Source: an uncultured Acidimicrobiales bacterium (GTDB taxonomy: Bacteria > Actinomycetota > Acidimicrobiia > Acidimicrobiales > SHLQ01). Taken from it: 32,248 nucleotides of DNA. Both the position numbers and the translations under genes were made by a program. Below the pieces are notes generated by a model that saw only the letters and a list, made by a program, of their open reading frames with translations, made no database searches and was not told the DNA's origin. Shown piece by piece: positions 9,681 through 18,458 of the stretch (positions are counted from its first letter, which is position 1; each line of letters begins with the position of its first letter). The stretch lies in NCBI GenBank assembly GCA_937969345.1, contig CALBVK010000449.1, forward strand, positions 1-32,248, given 5' to 3'.

Positions 9681-9727
9681 CAGGATGAACTCCTAATTTT
9701 GCTAGAGGAAACGCCGATTACAACAGG

Positions 9728-11311
9728 GTGACGGCACCGACGATCGCGAGCAATGACGCGAACTCGAGACGTCGTCGCGCCCGGCAACCCATGACGATCA
9801 TGATCATTGGAATTGCGCTGACGGCGATCATGGCATCGTTTCAGCAGGACTCCGCCCGTCGCGAACAAGAGCTGCTCTTCGAACGTCAAGCCACGCGTGA
9901 ACAGCAGAACTTTGAGGATCACATCGACGACCACATCGACGCGTTCGAAGACGCTGTTGCCTTCGTCGAGGCGACCTTCCCCGGTACCGAACAGCAGTAC
10001 CGCCGGTTCTTCGAGGGCTCCCCGCTCACCGGCGGAAATAGTGCTCTCGACCCCGGAATCACGCTGATCGAACCAATAGCCCCCGATGGCATTCAGGCGC
10101 TCGAGGCCCGAGAACATTTGCTTGGCAACACGGACTTTTCCGTGCTGTCCTTTGGTGCGCCCCTCGGCGGGACGCACTACGTCATTACCCGCACCGCCGA
10201 GCCGATAAACATCTCAGGATTTCCACTGGTTGGGCTCGATGTCGGCAGTGTCGCTGCAGATTCGCTGCTCGCCGACCTGCCCGAGAATGGACGGACCGTT
10301 TACACCCTCGAAGATGAAACCGTTCTCCGATCGATGTTTTCGGGCGGGGAATACAGCACATCGGATTTGCAGCTCGTTGTCATGCTCCAGAGTGTGAACG
10401 ACCCAATTACGAACGATGTTCGTGGCTGGGCAGCCCGATTCTTTGACCCGGCGATGTTTGTCGATGACATGATCGGGAGTGCCGCGTCGATCAACCTTGA
10501 TGTCGAGATTCTGGGTGTCACCAAGACAGTGCTTGATGCGGATCCAGCAACCGAGTCCTCGATCGAGGACGCTCCGCTCGCTCGACGGGTGAGCGACGAG
10601 ACGCACGGCTTGCCGTGGACGATGTCGATGTGGGCCGACGACGACTTCGGCGTCAAGACGGGTTTGTTCGACCAGACGGCCGTCTGGATCTTCGGGCTCC
10701 TTGCGACCGTGGTGTTCATGATCATTTCGATCTGGCGTTCGTTACAGGAGCATCGCCTTAGTCAGGCCAACTTCGAACTTGAACATGCGCGAACCCTCGC
10801 CAACACCGATCCGCTTACGGGTCTGTTGAACCGAGCAGGCTTCCTTGAACTCGCCGCAAAGCTCGACACCTCCGAGGGCGGCACGCTCTTCTTCATCGAC
10901 CTCGATGGCTTCAAGGTGGTCAACGACAGCCAGGGCCACGTCGCTGGCGACCAAGTGCTTCGCGACGTCGCGCGCCGGCTGCGTGAACAGTTCCGCAACG
11001 TGGACTTGGTCTGTCGGTATGGCGGCGACGAGTTCGTCGTCTTCACACCCGGCCTCGCCGGTCGAGGAATCGAACGAGGCATCTCGCGACGTGTGATCGA
11101 TGCGGTCAGTCGATGCAACGGTTCGATATCGTGCAGCTTGGGAACAGCGGTGCAACTGCCGCAGGCCAACCTCGAAATCGACACGCTCATTCGTGAAGCC
11201 GACCAGGCCATGTACCGTGCGAAACAGGCCGGTGGCGGACGCCACGAAGCAGCGCCACCATTGGTGCCGCTGCCCGCTCATTCAACGATCGATCTTGGAG
11301 ACTCGGACTAG
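9728..11311 (+). CDS. Membrane diguanylate cyclase with CHASE-like extracellular sensor and GGDEF domain
   Basis: ORF 527 aa (GTG start); N-terminal TM then ~270 aa extracytoplasmic region, second TM VWIFGLLATVVFMIISIW, GGDEF with DPLTGLLNR and RNVDLVCRYGGDEFVVF (RxxD I-site retained). Confidence 0.9.
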   Translation: MTAPTIASNDANSRRRRARQPMTIMIIGIALTAIMASFQQDSARREQELLFERQATREQQNFEDHIDDHIDAFEDAVAFVEATFPGTEQQYRRFFEGSPLTGGNSALDPGITLIEPIAPDGIQALEAREHLLGNTDFSVLSFGAPLGGTHYVITRTAEPINISGFPLVGLDVGSVAADSLLADLPENGRTVYTLEDETVLRSMFSGGEYSTSDLQLVVMLQSVNDPITNDVRGWAARFFDPAMFVDDMIGSAASINLDVEILGVTKTVLDADPATESSIEDAPLARRVSDETHGLPWTMSMWADDDFGVKTGLFDQTAVWIFGLLATVVFMIISIWRSLQEHRLSQANFELEHARTLANTDPLTGLLNRAGFLELAAKLDTSEGGTLFFIDLDGFKVVNDSQGHVAGDQVLRDVARRLREQFRNVDLVCRYGGDEFVVFTPGLAGRGIERGISRRVIDAVSRCNGSISCSLGTAVQLPQANLEIDTLIREADQAMYRAKQAGGGRHEAAPPLVPLPAHSTIDLGDSD

Positions 11312-11318
11312 CCGAGTC
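11300..11318. terminator. Stem-loop between convergent genes (possible terminator)
   Basis: GACTCGG-ACTAG-CCGAGTC, 7-bp perfect stem overlapping the GGDEF stop; no strong T-tract. Confidence 0.35.
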
Positions 11319-11322
11319 GCAC

Positions 11323-12753
11323 TTACCAGTTCGTGGCGATGTACTGGGTTTCGCAGAACTCGTAGATGCCTTCGCTCGCACCTTCACGGCCAAGCCCGGA
11401 TTGCTTCATGCCGCCAAAGGGGGCTGCTGGGTCGGAGACGACTCCGCGGTTGAGGCCGATCATGCCCGCTTCGATCTGCTCGCTCACTCGAAGACCCCGA
11501 GCGAGGTCTTGGGTGAACACGTAACCCATGAGGCCCATCTCGGTGTCGTTGGCCATCTCGATGGCCTGTTCCTCAGTCGTGAATCCAATGAGTGGCGCAA
11601 CCGGGCCAAAGATCTCCTCGCGGGCAACATCGGCGTCGGCGGTGACGTTCGTGAGGACCGTTGGTGGGTAAAAGAAGCCTGGTCCGTCGAGCGGGGCGCC
11701 ACCGGTGACTGCCGTTGCTCCGCCGGCGATCGCCGACTGAACCAAACCATCGACGCTGTCGACGGCCTCTTGGTTGATGAGCGGGCCCACCTGGGCTCCT
11801 TCGGAGCCGCCTTCGGCGACCTTCATGGCGCTCATGGCAGCGGCGAGCTTCTCACCGAAGGCATCCATGACGGATTCCTCGACAAGGAATCGGTTCGCCG
11901 CTGTGCACGTCTCGGCAGAGTGGCGCATCTTGGCTGCGATTGCGCCCTCGACCGCAAGGTCGAGATCGGCATCGGCGAAGACGACGAACGGCGCGTTCCC
12001 GCCAAGCTCCATCGCAACCTTCAGCACCCGATCAGCTGCTTGCCGAAGAAGTGTTTGTCCAACCGGGGTGGAGCCGGTGAACGAGACCATCCGAACCGCC
12101 TGGTGATCCATGGCGGCCTTGACTGGAGCCGAGGCGGACTTGGTGGTCACCATGTTGATGAGGCCCTTGGGAAGTCCAACCTCGTTCTCGAAGAGATCAG
12201 CGAGAGCAAGGGCCGTGAGCGGAGTCTCCTTTGGTGGCTTAATCACGACAGCGTTTCCGGCGCCGAGCGCGGGAGCCATCTTGCGGGTGATCATGGCTGC
12301 GGGGAAGTTCCATGGCGTCACCATGAGCACAACCCCAACGGGCGGATGATGCACGATCATCTTTGCGGTGCCAGCTGGGTTGGTGCCGACCGAGCCGTGT
12401 AGCCGAACGGTCTCCTCGCTGTTCCAACGGAAAAACTCAGCGGCGTATCCAATCTCGCCGAGGGCATCGGCCATTGGCTTTCCGTGCTCGGCCACGATCA
12501 GCTTCGCGAGCATGTCCTTGTTATCGATCATCACCTGGTAGCAGGCCCGTAGCTTCTCTGCCCGCTCGCGCGGTGCGACCTTGGCCCAGGCCTTCTGAGC
12601 CGCGGCGGCAGCGTCACATGCTGCCTCCATGTCGGAGACCGAACCGCAGGCGACCGTAGCGACGATGTCACCGTTCGCCGGGTTGAGTACATCGACGGTT
12701 TCGCCGTCGGATCCGCCGCGTCGTTCTCCATTGATGACCAGCTGAGTTTGCAT
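11323..12753 (-). CDS. gabD: NAD(P)-dependent succinate-semialdehyde dehydrogenase-like aldehyde dehydrogenase
   Basis: ORF 476 aa; ALDH motifs VMELGGNAPFVVFADADLDLAV, AAKMRHSAETCTAANRF, EIFGPVAPLI, PFGGMKQSGLGREG. Confidence 0.88.
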   Translation of the reverse strand: MQTQLVINGERRGGSDGETVDVLNPANGDIVATVACGSVSDMEAACDAAAAAQKAWAKVAPRERAEKLRACYQVMIDNKDMLAKLIVAEHGKPMADALGEIGYAAEFFRWNSEETVRLHGSVGTNPAGTAKMIVHHPPVGVVLMVTPWNFPAAMITRKMAPALGAGNAVVIKPPKETPLTALALADLFENEVGLPKGLINMVTTKSASAPVKAAMDHQAVRMVSFTGSTPVGQTLLRQAADRVLKVAMELGGNAPFVVFADADLDLAVEGAIAAKMRHSAETCTAANRFLVEESVMDAFGEKLAAAMSAMKVAEGGSEGAQVGPLINQEAVDSVDGLVQSAIAGGATAVTGGAPLDGPGFFYPPTVLTNVTADADVAREEIFGPVAPLIGFTTEEQAIEMANDTEMGLMGYVFTQDLARGLRVSEQIEAGMIGLNRGVVSDPAAPFGGMKQSGLGREGASEGIYEFCETQYIATNW

Positions 12754-12839
12754 GATTCTCCGTTTGCTTCGCTCTGTTCTGAGGGGTTGCGTTCCGCCTG
12801 GGAGAGTACCGGGTGGTCGAGAGTGAGTAACCTTTGGGC

Positions 12840-13880
12840 ATGAAGATCTCGATGACCATTACGTACAGCGATGACCCACTCAAGGCGGTGGCTCACGCCC
12901 AGGCGATGGAGCAGGCCGGGGTTGACCAGGCGTGGGTCGCCGAGGCGTACAGCTTCGATGCGGTATCGACGCTGGGTTTCTTGGCTGCGAGCACCAAAAC
13001 CATGGAGCTCGTATCGGGCATTCTTCCGGTCTACAGCCGTACGCCAACGCTCATTGCGATGACGGCAGCGACGCTCGACTCGCTGTCCGGCGGACGCTTT
13101 GCGTTGGGTCTCGGGGCATCGGGGCCACAGGTCATCGAAGGGTGGCATGGGGTTCCCTACAACCGGCCGCTTGGCCGTACGCGTGAAGTGATCGAGATCT
13201 GTCGCAAGGTGTGGACCCGCGAGCGCCTCGAGCACGACGGACGCAACTACCAGATGCCGTATACGGGCGAAGGTGCAACCGGCCTCGGCAAGCCGTTGAA
13301 GTTGATCAACACGCCGCTTCGTCAAGACATCCCGATCTACATTGCTTCTATCGGCGAGAAGAATGTCGAGCTGACGGCCGAGATCGCTACGGGCTGGATC
13401 CCGGTCTTCTTCTACCCAGAGAAAGCTCATGACGCGTGGGGTGCTTCGCTCGATGCGGGCAAGGCGCTGCGTGACCCATCTCTTGGCGAACTGGAGATCA
13501 TCGCCGGTGGTATGGCGGCCATCACCAAGACTGAAGAGGAAGCGGTGCAGATGCGAAACTTCGCTCGTCCAAATGCTGCGCTCTACATCGGTGGCATGGG
13601 AGCGAAGTCGAAGAACTTCTACAACACGCTCTTTCAACGCTACGGATACGAGAAGGAAGCCGAGCTCGTGCAGGACCTCTACCTGTCCGGGAAGAAGGAA
13701 GAAGCTGCTGCGGCAATTCCCGATGAGTTCCTTGCGGCGACCAACCTCGTTGGCACCGAAGGCTTCATCAAGGACCGGCTTGCGGCGTTCGCCGAAGCTG
13801 GCGTCACCAGCCTGACCTTGCATCCCGCAGGTGAGGATCCGTTGGCGATCGTGTCCCAGATCAAGGAGTGGGCGAACTAA
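12840..13880 (+). CDS. LLM class F420-dependent oxidoreductase
   Basis: ORF starting ATG 12840 (MKISMTITYSDDPLKAVAHAQAMEQAGVDQAWVAEAY...); SGGRFALGLGASGPQVIEGWHGVPY typical of F420-dependent LLM enzymes. Confidence 0.85.
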   Translation: MKISMTITYSDDPLKAVAHAQAMEQAGVDQAWVAEAYSFDAVSTLGFLAASTKTMELVSGILPVYSRTPTLIAMTAATLDSLSGGRFALGLGASGPQVIEGWHGVPYNRPLGRTREVIEICRKVWTRERLEHDGRNYQMPYTGEGATGLGKPLKLINTPLRQDIPIYIASIGEKNVELTAEIATGWIPVFFYPEKAHDAWGASLDAGKALRDPSLGELEIIAGGMAAITKTEEEAVQMRNFARPNAALYIGGMGAKSKNFYNTLFQRYGYEKEAELVQDLYLSGKKEEAAAAIPDEFLAATNLVGTEGFIKDRLAAFAEAGVTSLTLHPAGEDPLAIVSQIKEWAN

Positions 13881-13895
13881 CGCCCCTGTTGTTCG

Positions 13896-14720
13896 TTAGG
13901 ACGAGAGCTGTCGGCGGACGTCGTCGGCGATCAGCACCGGATCCTGCAACGGTCCGAAATGCGTGATCGTTGGAAAGTAGTGGAGCGATCCGCTCGGGAG
14001 TGCCTCGGCGATGCGTTCCGCGAGCTGCGCGGGTAGGCCACCGTCGCCGCTCTGTCCAACAACAACGTCGCAGTGAACATCCGAAAGGTGCCCCAGCGTC
14101 ACCGACCCAGCGTTCAGGAACGTTGCTGCTTCGCTCTCGGGTGTGCACTTCAGCGTGACGCCATCCTCGCTGTCGGCGAACCCATGGCGGACGTAGTCGG
14201 ACAGCACATCGGCTCTGAAAAGGCCTAATGGGGGCCGCGACGCGTACCGCTCGAGAGCTGAGGCTCGGTTCGGAAACGAACGCAGACGGCCTCGCGCTGC
14301 TCGGGCAAGCGGCGACTCTCCGGGAAACGGTGCCGGAGGAACGATTGGCTCGAATACATACAGCGAGGCAAAGGTTCCTGGCCGTTCCCGCTCGGCGCCG
14401 ATCAGGGCCGCGCCTCCCATCGAATGACCAAATCCATAGAGCGTTGCGGCGTTCAGATGATCGACGACCCGTAGCGCATCGTCGACCATCCCTAACCAGT
14501 CGAATCCGGCTTCGTCGTGAGGAGCATCGCTGTCGCCGTGGGCTCGAAAGTCGAGAGCGATAACCGTCGCGTCGTGACGGAGCTCGTGAGCAAAGGCTCG
14601 GTAGACCTTGCCGAGAAATCCCGTGGCATGGCCGACGAGCAAGGTCACCGGACCGTCACCGCCAAGGTGGTGGAGGGCGATCTTGCCGACGTGCCCGTCG
14701 ATGAACTCGGTCGTGGTCAT
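13896..14720 (-). CDS. Alpha/beta hydrolase
   Basis: ORF 274 aa; LLVGHATGF, FRAHGDSDAP, GFGHSMGGAALI nucleophile elbow. Confidence 0.88.
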   Translation of the reverse strand: MTTTEFIDGHVGKIALHHLGGDGPVTLLVGHATGFLGKVYRAFAHELRHDATVIALDFRAHGDSDAPHDEAGFDWLGMVDDALRVVDHLNAATLYGFGHSMGGAALIGAERERPGTFASLYVFEPIVPPAPFPGESPLARAARGRLRSFPNRASALERYASRPPLGLFRADVLSDYVRHGFADSEDGVTLKCTPESEAATFLNAGSVTLGHLSDVHCDVVVGQSGDGGLPAQLAERIAEALPSGSLHYFPTITHFGPLQDPVLIADDVRRQLSS

Positions 14721-15244
14721 AGCCGATCGTAGATCCAGTCCTTGGGTTGGTCGCCGTCGTACGGCATCGTGCCGTGAAAGGCACGGGGATCATCGTCGAA
14801 AACAAGTGGAACGAAGTGTCGGTCACCAGCCCACATGGGGAGGTCGGCGGCTTTTCGAACCGCTGCGTCGGGGTCGCACGCTTGGAGCAATCTGGATCGG
14901 TCGATCCATTCGAGCGTCCCCTCCTCGTTGCCCTCCGGCGGGGTTCCGGTCCATGCAGTGACGAGGAAGATGAAGCCCATCCAGTCCTCGTCCTTTGGCC
15001 CGAAGTTCGTCCAGGTGATCGTGCCGCGCAAGGCAATGTCATCGAGGATCAGGCCGGTCTCCTCGTCCAATTCGCGGCGGAGGCTGGCAAGGATGCCCTC
15101 GTCTGGTTCGAGCTTTCCGCCAAGCCCGTTTACTTTGCCGAAGTGATCGTCATCGGGCCGGGCATTGCGCCGGATCATTAACACTCGATCAGTGTCTCGA
15201 TCCCATAGATAGGCAAGCGTTCCAACAATCGGCAAAAACGGCAC
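14717..15244 (-). CDS. NUDIX hydrolase (8-oxo-dGTP diphosphatase-like)
   Basis: ORF 175 aa; Nudix box GLGGKLEPDEGILASLRRELDEETGL; 4-nt overlap with the following hydrolase gene. Confidence 0.92.
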   Translation of the reverse strand: MPFLPIVGTLAYLWDRDTDRVLMIRRNARPDDDHFGKVNGLGGKLEPDEGILASLRRELDEETGLILDDIALRGTITWTNFGPKDEDWMGFIFLVTAWTGTPPEGNEEGTLEWIDRSRLLQACDPDAAVRKAADLPMWAGDRHFVPLVFDDDPRAFHGTMPYDGDQPKDWIYDRL

Positions 15245-15272
15245 CTCGCCAACCTACCGACCGGACAACAAA

Positions 15273-15334
15273 GGTACCTGGTACCAAACGGCAAAAAGGT
15301 ACCTGGTACCTTTCGGCCAAAAGGTGCCAGGTTC
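15273..15334. repeat. Upstream RAYT-flanking 25-bp repeat array: two intact GGTACCTGGTACC units (15273, 15298) plus a degenerate unit (GGTGCCAGGTTC, 15323)
   Basis: Direct reading: period 25 bp; 13-bp near-palindromic core and ~12-bp spacer AAACGGCAAAAA / TTTCGGCCAAAA. Confidence 0.9.
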
Positions 15335-15453
15335 GTTCACATCTTCCGATCTGACTCCGAATTGGCTTCGTTGCTTTCGCCGGGTCTATCGTTTGGCATC
15401 GGCATTGTTGCTGGTCACTTCCCCTTAGAACATCTCTTCAAGGAAGACCAACA

Positions 15454-16089
15454 GTGCCCCGACCCCTTCGGATCCAATATCCGGGAGCCTGGTACCACGT
15501 GATGAATCGCGGTGCCTCCCGACAGAACATTTTTCGTGACGTTCATGACCGGCGAGACTTTCTCGTGTGCCTTGCGTCTGCCGCAAGTCGAACTGCGGTG
15601 GAGGTGCACGCCTACGTCTTGATGGGCAACCATTACCACTTGCTGTTGAGGACTCCGCACGGAAATCTCGACACAATGATGCACCTTCTAGGTCGCAACT
15701 ACGCCCGGTATTTCAACGATCGGTATGACCGTGACGGCCGACTGTGTACCGATCGCTACTTCCCAATTCTTGTCGACTCCGACCGGTATCTCTTAGCGGT
15801 CTCGCGCTACATCCACAGAAATCCGACCGCTTTCGGGATCACGTCGCTTGGTGACTACTTTTGGTCGAGCTATGCGGCGTATCTGGGGAATCGTCGCCCG
15901 CAGGAATGGTTGCACACCGACTTCACGCTGACGCTTGCCGGCGGTTTGAGGGCGTATGAGAGTGTGGTTGAAAGCCCGCTGCCGACGGAGATCGACCTTG
16001 TGTACTCGTCAGGTAAGCCACCGCACGTGCTTGGCCCTGAGCAGTTCCGCCAGGCGGCGATTGCAAAGGCTGCCCAGGCGAGCCAATGA
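15454..16089 (+). mobile_element. REP-associated tyrosine transposase (RAYT; IS200-like Y1 HUH)
   Basis: ORF 211 aa; MPRPLRIQYPGAWYHVMNRG, HUH motif GNHYHLLLRTP, catalytic-Tyr region GRNYARYFNDRYDRDGRLCTDRY, YIHRNPT. Confidence 0.92.
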
Positions 16090-16091
16090 GA

Positions 16092-16179
16092 GGTACCTGG
16101 TACCAAACGGCGGAAAGGTACCTGGTACCAAACGGCGGAAAGGTACCTGGTACCAAACGGCGGAAAGGTACCTGGTACC
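16092..16179. repeat. Downstream RAYT-flanking array: four perfect GGTACCTGGTACC units (16092, 16117, 16142, 16167) with 12-bp spacers AAACGGCGGAAA
   Basis: Direct reading, exact 25-bp period, begins 2 bp after the RAYT stop codon, same orientation as upstream array. Confidence 0.95.
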
Positions 16180-16189
16180 GGGGTGGTGG

Positions 16190-16789
16190 TTAGTTGATGT
16201 GGATGTCGGCGGTCATGCCGAGCGGTGCTACGCCGGGGACTCGAGACTCGCGAGAGAAGAGCTCTTCCATCATTGGTATGAAGTCCTCGATAGGCAAGGT
16301 CGGGTAGTCCGGGTCAAAGCAGTTCTGGTCGTAGTTCTGGCAGAACTTCACGCAGGACTCGTAGAACTCATGCTCCTGGTGAACGTCTCGGGCGTTTCGG
16401 TCGCCGTTCATGTGATGGAAGTAGTAGTAGCCCTGGAACAGGCCATGGTGCTTGATCACCCAATGGGTCTCGTCATCGATGTACGGAGCGAGCATCGCTG
16501 CTGCGGTAGCGCTGTGATTTTGCGGAGCGATTGGGTCGCCGATGTCGTGCAGTAAAGCTCCGACCACCATGTCGAGTGACTCGTTGGCTCGAAGGGCACG
16601 GGTGGCCGACTGAAGCGAGTGTTGGTATCGGTCGATCTGGTAGCCCATCTTTGGGCCTTCCATGATCTTGAGCAACGTGACCATGTTCTCGATGAGTTCG
16701 CCTTGGGTGTGTTCGGTGTAGAGCTTGCCGAGCATCTCGTAGTCGGCTTTCGTGCCGTGATCCATTTGCGTCCAGGTGACCATTTCCAT
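16190..16789 (-). CDS. HD-domain protein, possibly of the PhnZ-like mixed-valent diiron oxygenase type
   Basis: ORF 199 aa; YQHSLQSATRA, GALLHDIGD (HD), NHSATAAAMLAPYI, VIKHHGLFQGYYYFHH, NCFDPDY metal-ligand-like residues. Confidence 0.7.
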   Translation of the reverse strand: MEMVTWTQMDHGTKADYEMLGKLYTEHTQGELIENMVTLLKIMEGPKMGYQIDRYQHSLQSATRALRANESLDMVVGALLHDIGDPIAPQNHSATAAAMLAPYIDDETHWVIKHHGLFQGYYYFHHMNGDRNARDVHQEHEFYESCVKFCQNYDQNCFDPDYPTLPIEDFIPMMEELFSRESRVPGVAPLGMTADIHIN

Positions 16790-16829
16790 GCCTGAACGAT
16801 CGGCGATAAATCCTCCCGGGTCAAGCCCT

Positions 16830-18458
16830 TTAGAGGACGTTGGATCGATCGGCGCGATCGACGATCAGTAGAACGACGGTCGTTACCACCATCAAGATGA
16901 CGCTCAGCGCCATTGCCTGACCGCGAATGCTCTGGCCGGGTTGACTAAGTAGTCGGCCAATGGCCAGCGGAACCGTCATAAAATCGGGTCGCCTTCCAAC
17001 GAAGCTTGTCGCGCCAAACTCGCCGAGTGAGATGGCGAATGCGAATCCGGCTCCCACAACAAGTGCACGTCGTGCGATTGGGAAGTCGATGTCGCGGCGT
17101 ATCTGCGCCGGCGAACTTCCCATGCTTGCCGCGGCTTCGCGAAGGTGCGGGTCGATCGAACGAAGGACCGGCACAACCGCTCGGGTCACGAACGGGATAC
17201 CGATAAGCGCTTGTGTAAGTGGGATGATCATCCATGACTGACGGAGGTCGAGCCAGCCTGAATCGAACGTGATGAGAATTCCGAAACCTAAGGTCACCGC
17301 CGACGTGCCGAGCGGCAGGAGGTACCCAATGTCGAGGAGGCGGGAAACCTTCGCCGAGCTGTAGACGATCGCAATAGACGTCCACCCACCGACGACGGTC
17401 GCGATCGCCGTCGCAACGATCGCGAACCACAGTGAATTGACGAGCGCCCGATGCGGGCTCACGGTCAGAAAGGGTGGGCGCTCAGCGAGGGACCGGTAAT
17501 TGTCGAATCCAATTCCCGAACCGGTCTGAAGTGACTGCTCGACGAGGATGATGATCGGGACGCTGAGTAGCCCGATCGTGGAGACGATAGTGAACCACGA
17601 CAGGACGCTCGTACGTCCGTTGGGTGCCGGTCGGGCGCGCTCTGCGAGACGGTCGCTTTGGGCCAGCGACGACCGGAGCCGCAGGTTAAGTGCGACGAGC
17701 GCTACGACGGCGATGAGCTGCACGATCGAGAGCGCCGCAGCGGTGGCAAAGTCGGTGCGGCTGATCGCATAGCGGAAGACTTCCGTCTCGATGGTTCTCT
17801 GGCGTGCGCCACCCAGGATGAGTACGACACCAAAAGACGTGAACGTGAAGAGGAAGACGATCGACGTCGCGGCAAGTAGGGACGGGCGGAGACGTCGGAG
17901 CGTGATTCGAAAGAACGTCTGCCAGGCGGGCGTGCCCAAGGTGCGTGCAGCGTGTTCGTCGTCTCGGGAGAGCTGCCCCCAATAGCTGCCAACCGTGCGA
18001 ACCACCACAGCAACGTTGAAGAAGACGTGAGCGACGAGGATGGCGAACACTGACTTCGACAGTGAGAACGGACCGGAGGTAGCGCCGAGCCGGTCGCCGG
18101 TTGCGAGAAACGCGCCGGCAACGACGACGGTCGGCAAGACGAACGGCACGGTGACGAGCGCCTGCACCAAGCGCCGGCCTCGGAAGTTCACATTGGCGAT
18201 CACCGCAGCAAGGGGTAGTGCAACGACCAATGTCAACACGGTCGACGCAACCGCCTGCCACAACGTGAACCAGGCGACCGAGCGAATCGATGCCGACGTG
18301 AACGTTTCGACGATTGCGCCATTGCTGTCGGAGAGCCCTCGCCACAACAGTTGAGCCACCGGCCACACGAAGAAGAACGCGAGAAACACCGTCGGGCCGA
18401 CCGCGAGACCGGCCCGACGCAAAGTCTGGGGCGTTAGCTGGCCACGATGGTGTTCCAT
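16830..18458 (-). CDS. thiP: Thiamine (or iron)-type ABC transporter permease with two permease domains
   Basis: ORF 542 aa, many TMs; EHAARTLGTPAWQTFFRITLRRLRPSLLAA and REAAASMGSSPAQIRRDIDFPIARRALVVGAGFAFAISLGEFGATSF (EAA-type loops); downstream of a TPP riboswitch. Confidence 0.85.
   Translation of the reverse strand: MEHHRGQLTPQTLRRAGLAVGPTVFLAFFFVWPVAQLLWRGLSDSNGAIVETFTSASIRSVAWFTLWQAVASTVLTLVVALPLAAVIANVNFRGRRLVQALVTVPFVLPTVVVAGAFLATGDRLGATSGPFSLSKSVFAILVAHVFFNVAVVVRTVGSYWGQLSRDDEHAARTLGTPAWQTFFRITLRRLRPSLLAATSIVFLFTFTSFGVVLILGGARQRTIETEVFRYAISRTDFATAAALSIVQLIAVVALVALNLRLRSSLAQSDRLAERARPAPNGRTSVLSWFTIVSTIGLLSVPIIILVEQSLQTGSGIGFDNYRSLAERPPFLTVSPHRALVNSLWFAIVATAIATVVGGWTSIAIVYSSAKVSRLLDIGYLLPLGTSAVTLGFGILITFDSGWLDLRQSWMIIPLTQALIGIPFVTRAVVPVLRSIDPHLREAAASMGSSPAQIRRDIDFPIARRALVVGAGFAFAISLGEFGATSFVGRRPDFMTVPLAIGRLLSQPGQSIRGQAMALSVILMVVTTVVLLIVDRADRSNVL

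Noticed and set aside
11401-12402. 333-aa plus-strand ORF
   Set aside because: Antisense shadow of the aldehyde dehydrogenase gene.
12531-13823. 430-aa minus-strand ORF
   Set aside because: Antisense shadow of the F420-type LLM oxidoreductase and the gabD start.
15273-16179. CRISPR array
   Set aside because: Spacers are identical 12-bp sequences and the period is 25 bp; it is a simple direct repeat array flanking a RAYT.
15956-16555. 199-aa ORF reading through the repeat array (ERYLVPNGGKVPGTKRRKGTWYQ...)
   Set aside because: Out-of-frame translation of the RAYT 3' end, repeats and antisense of the HD gene; no independent coding evidence.
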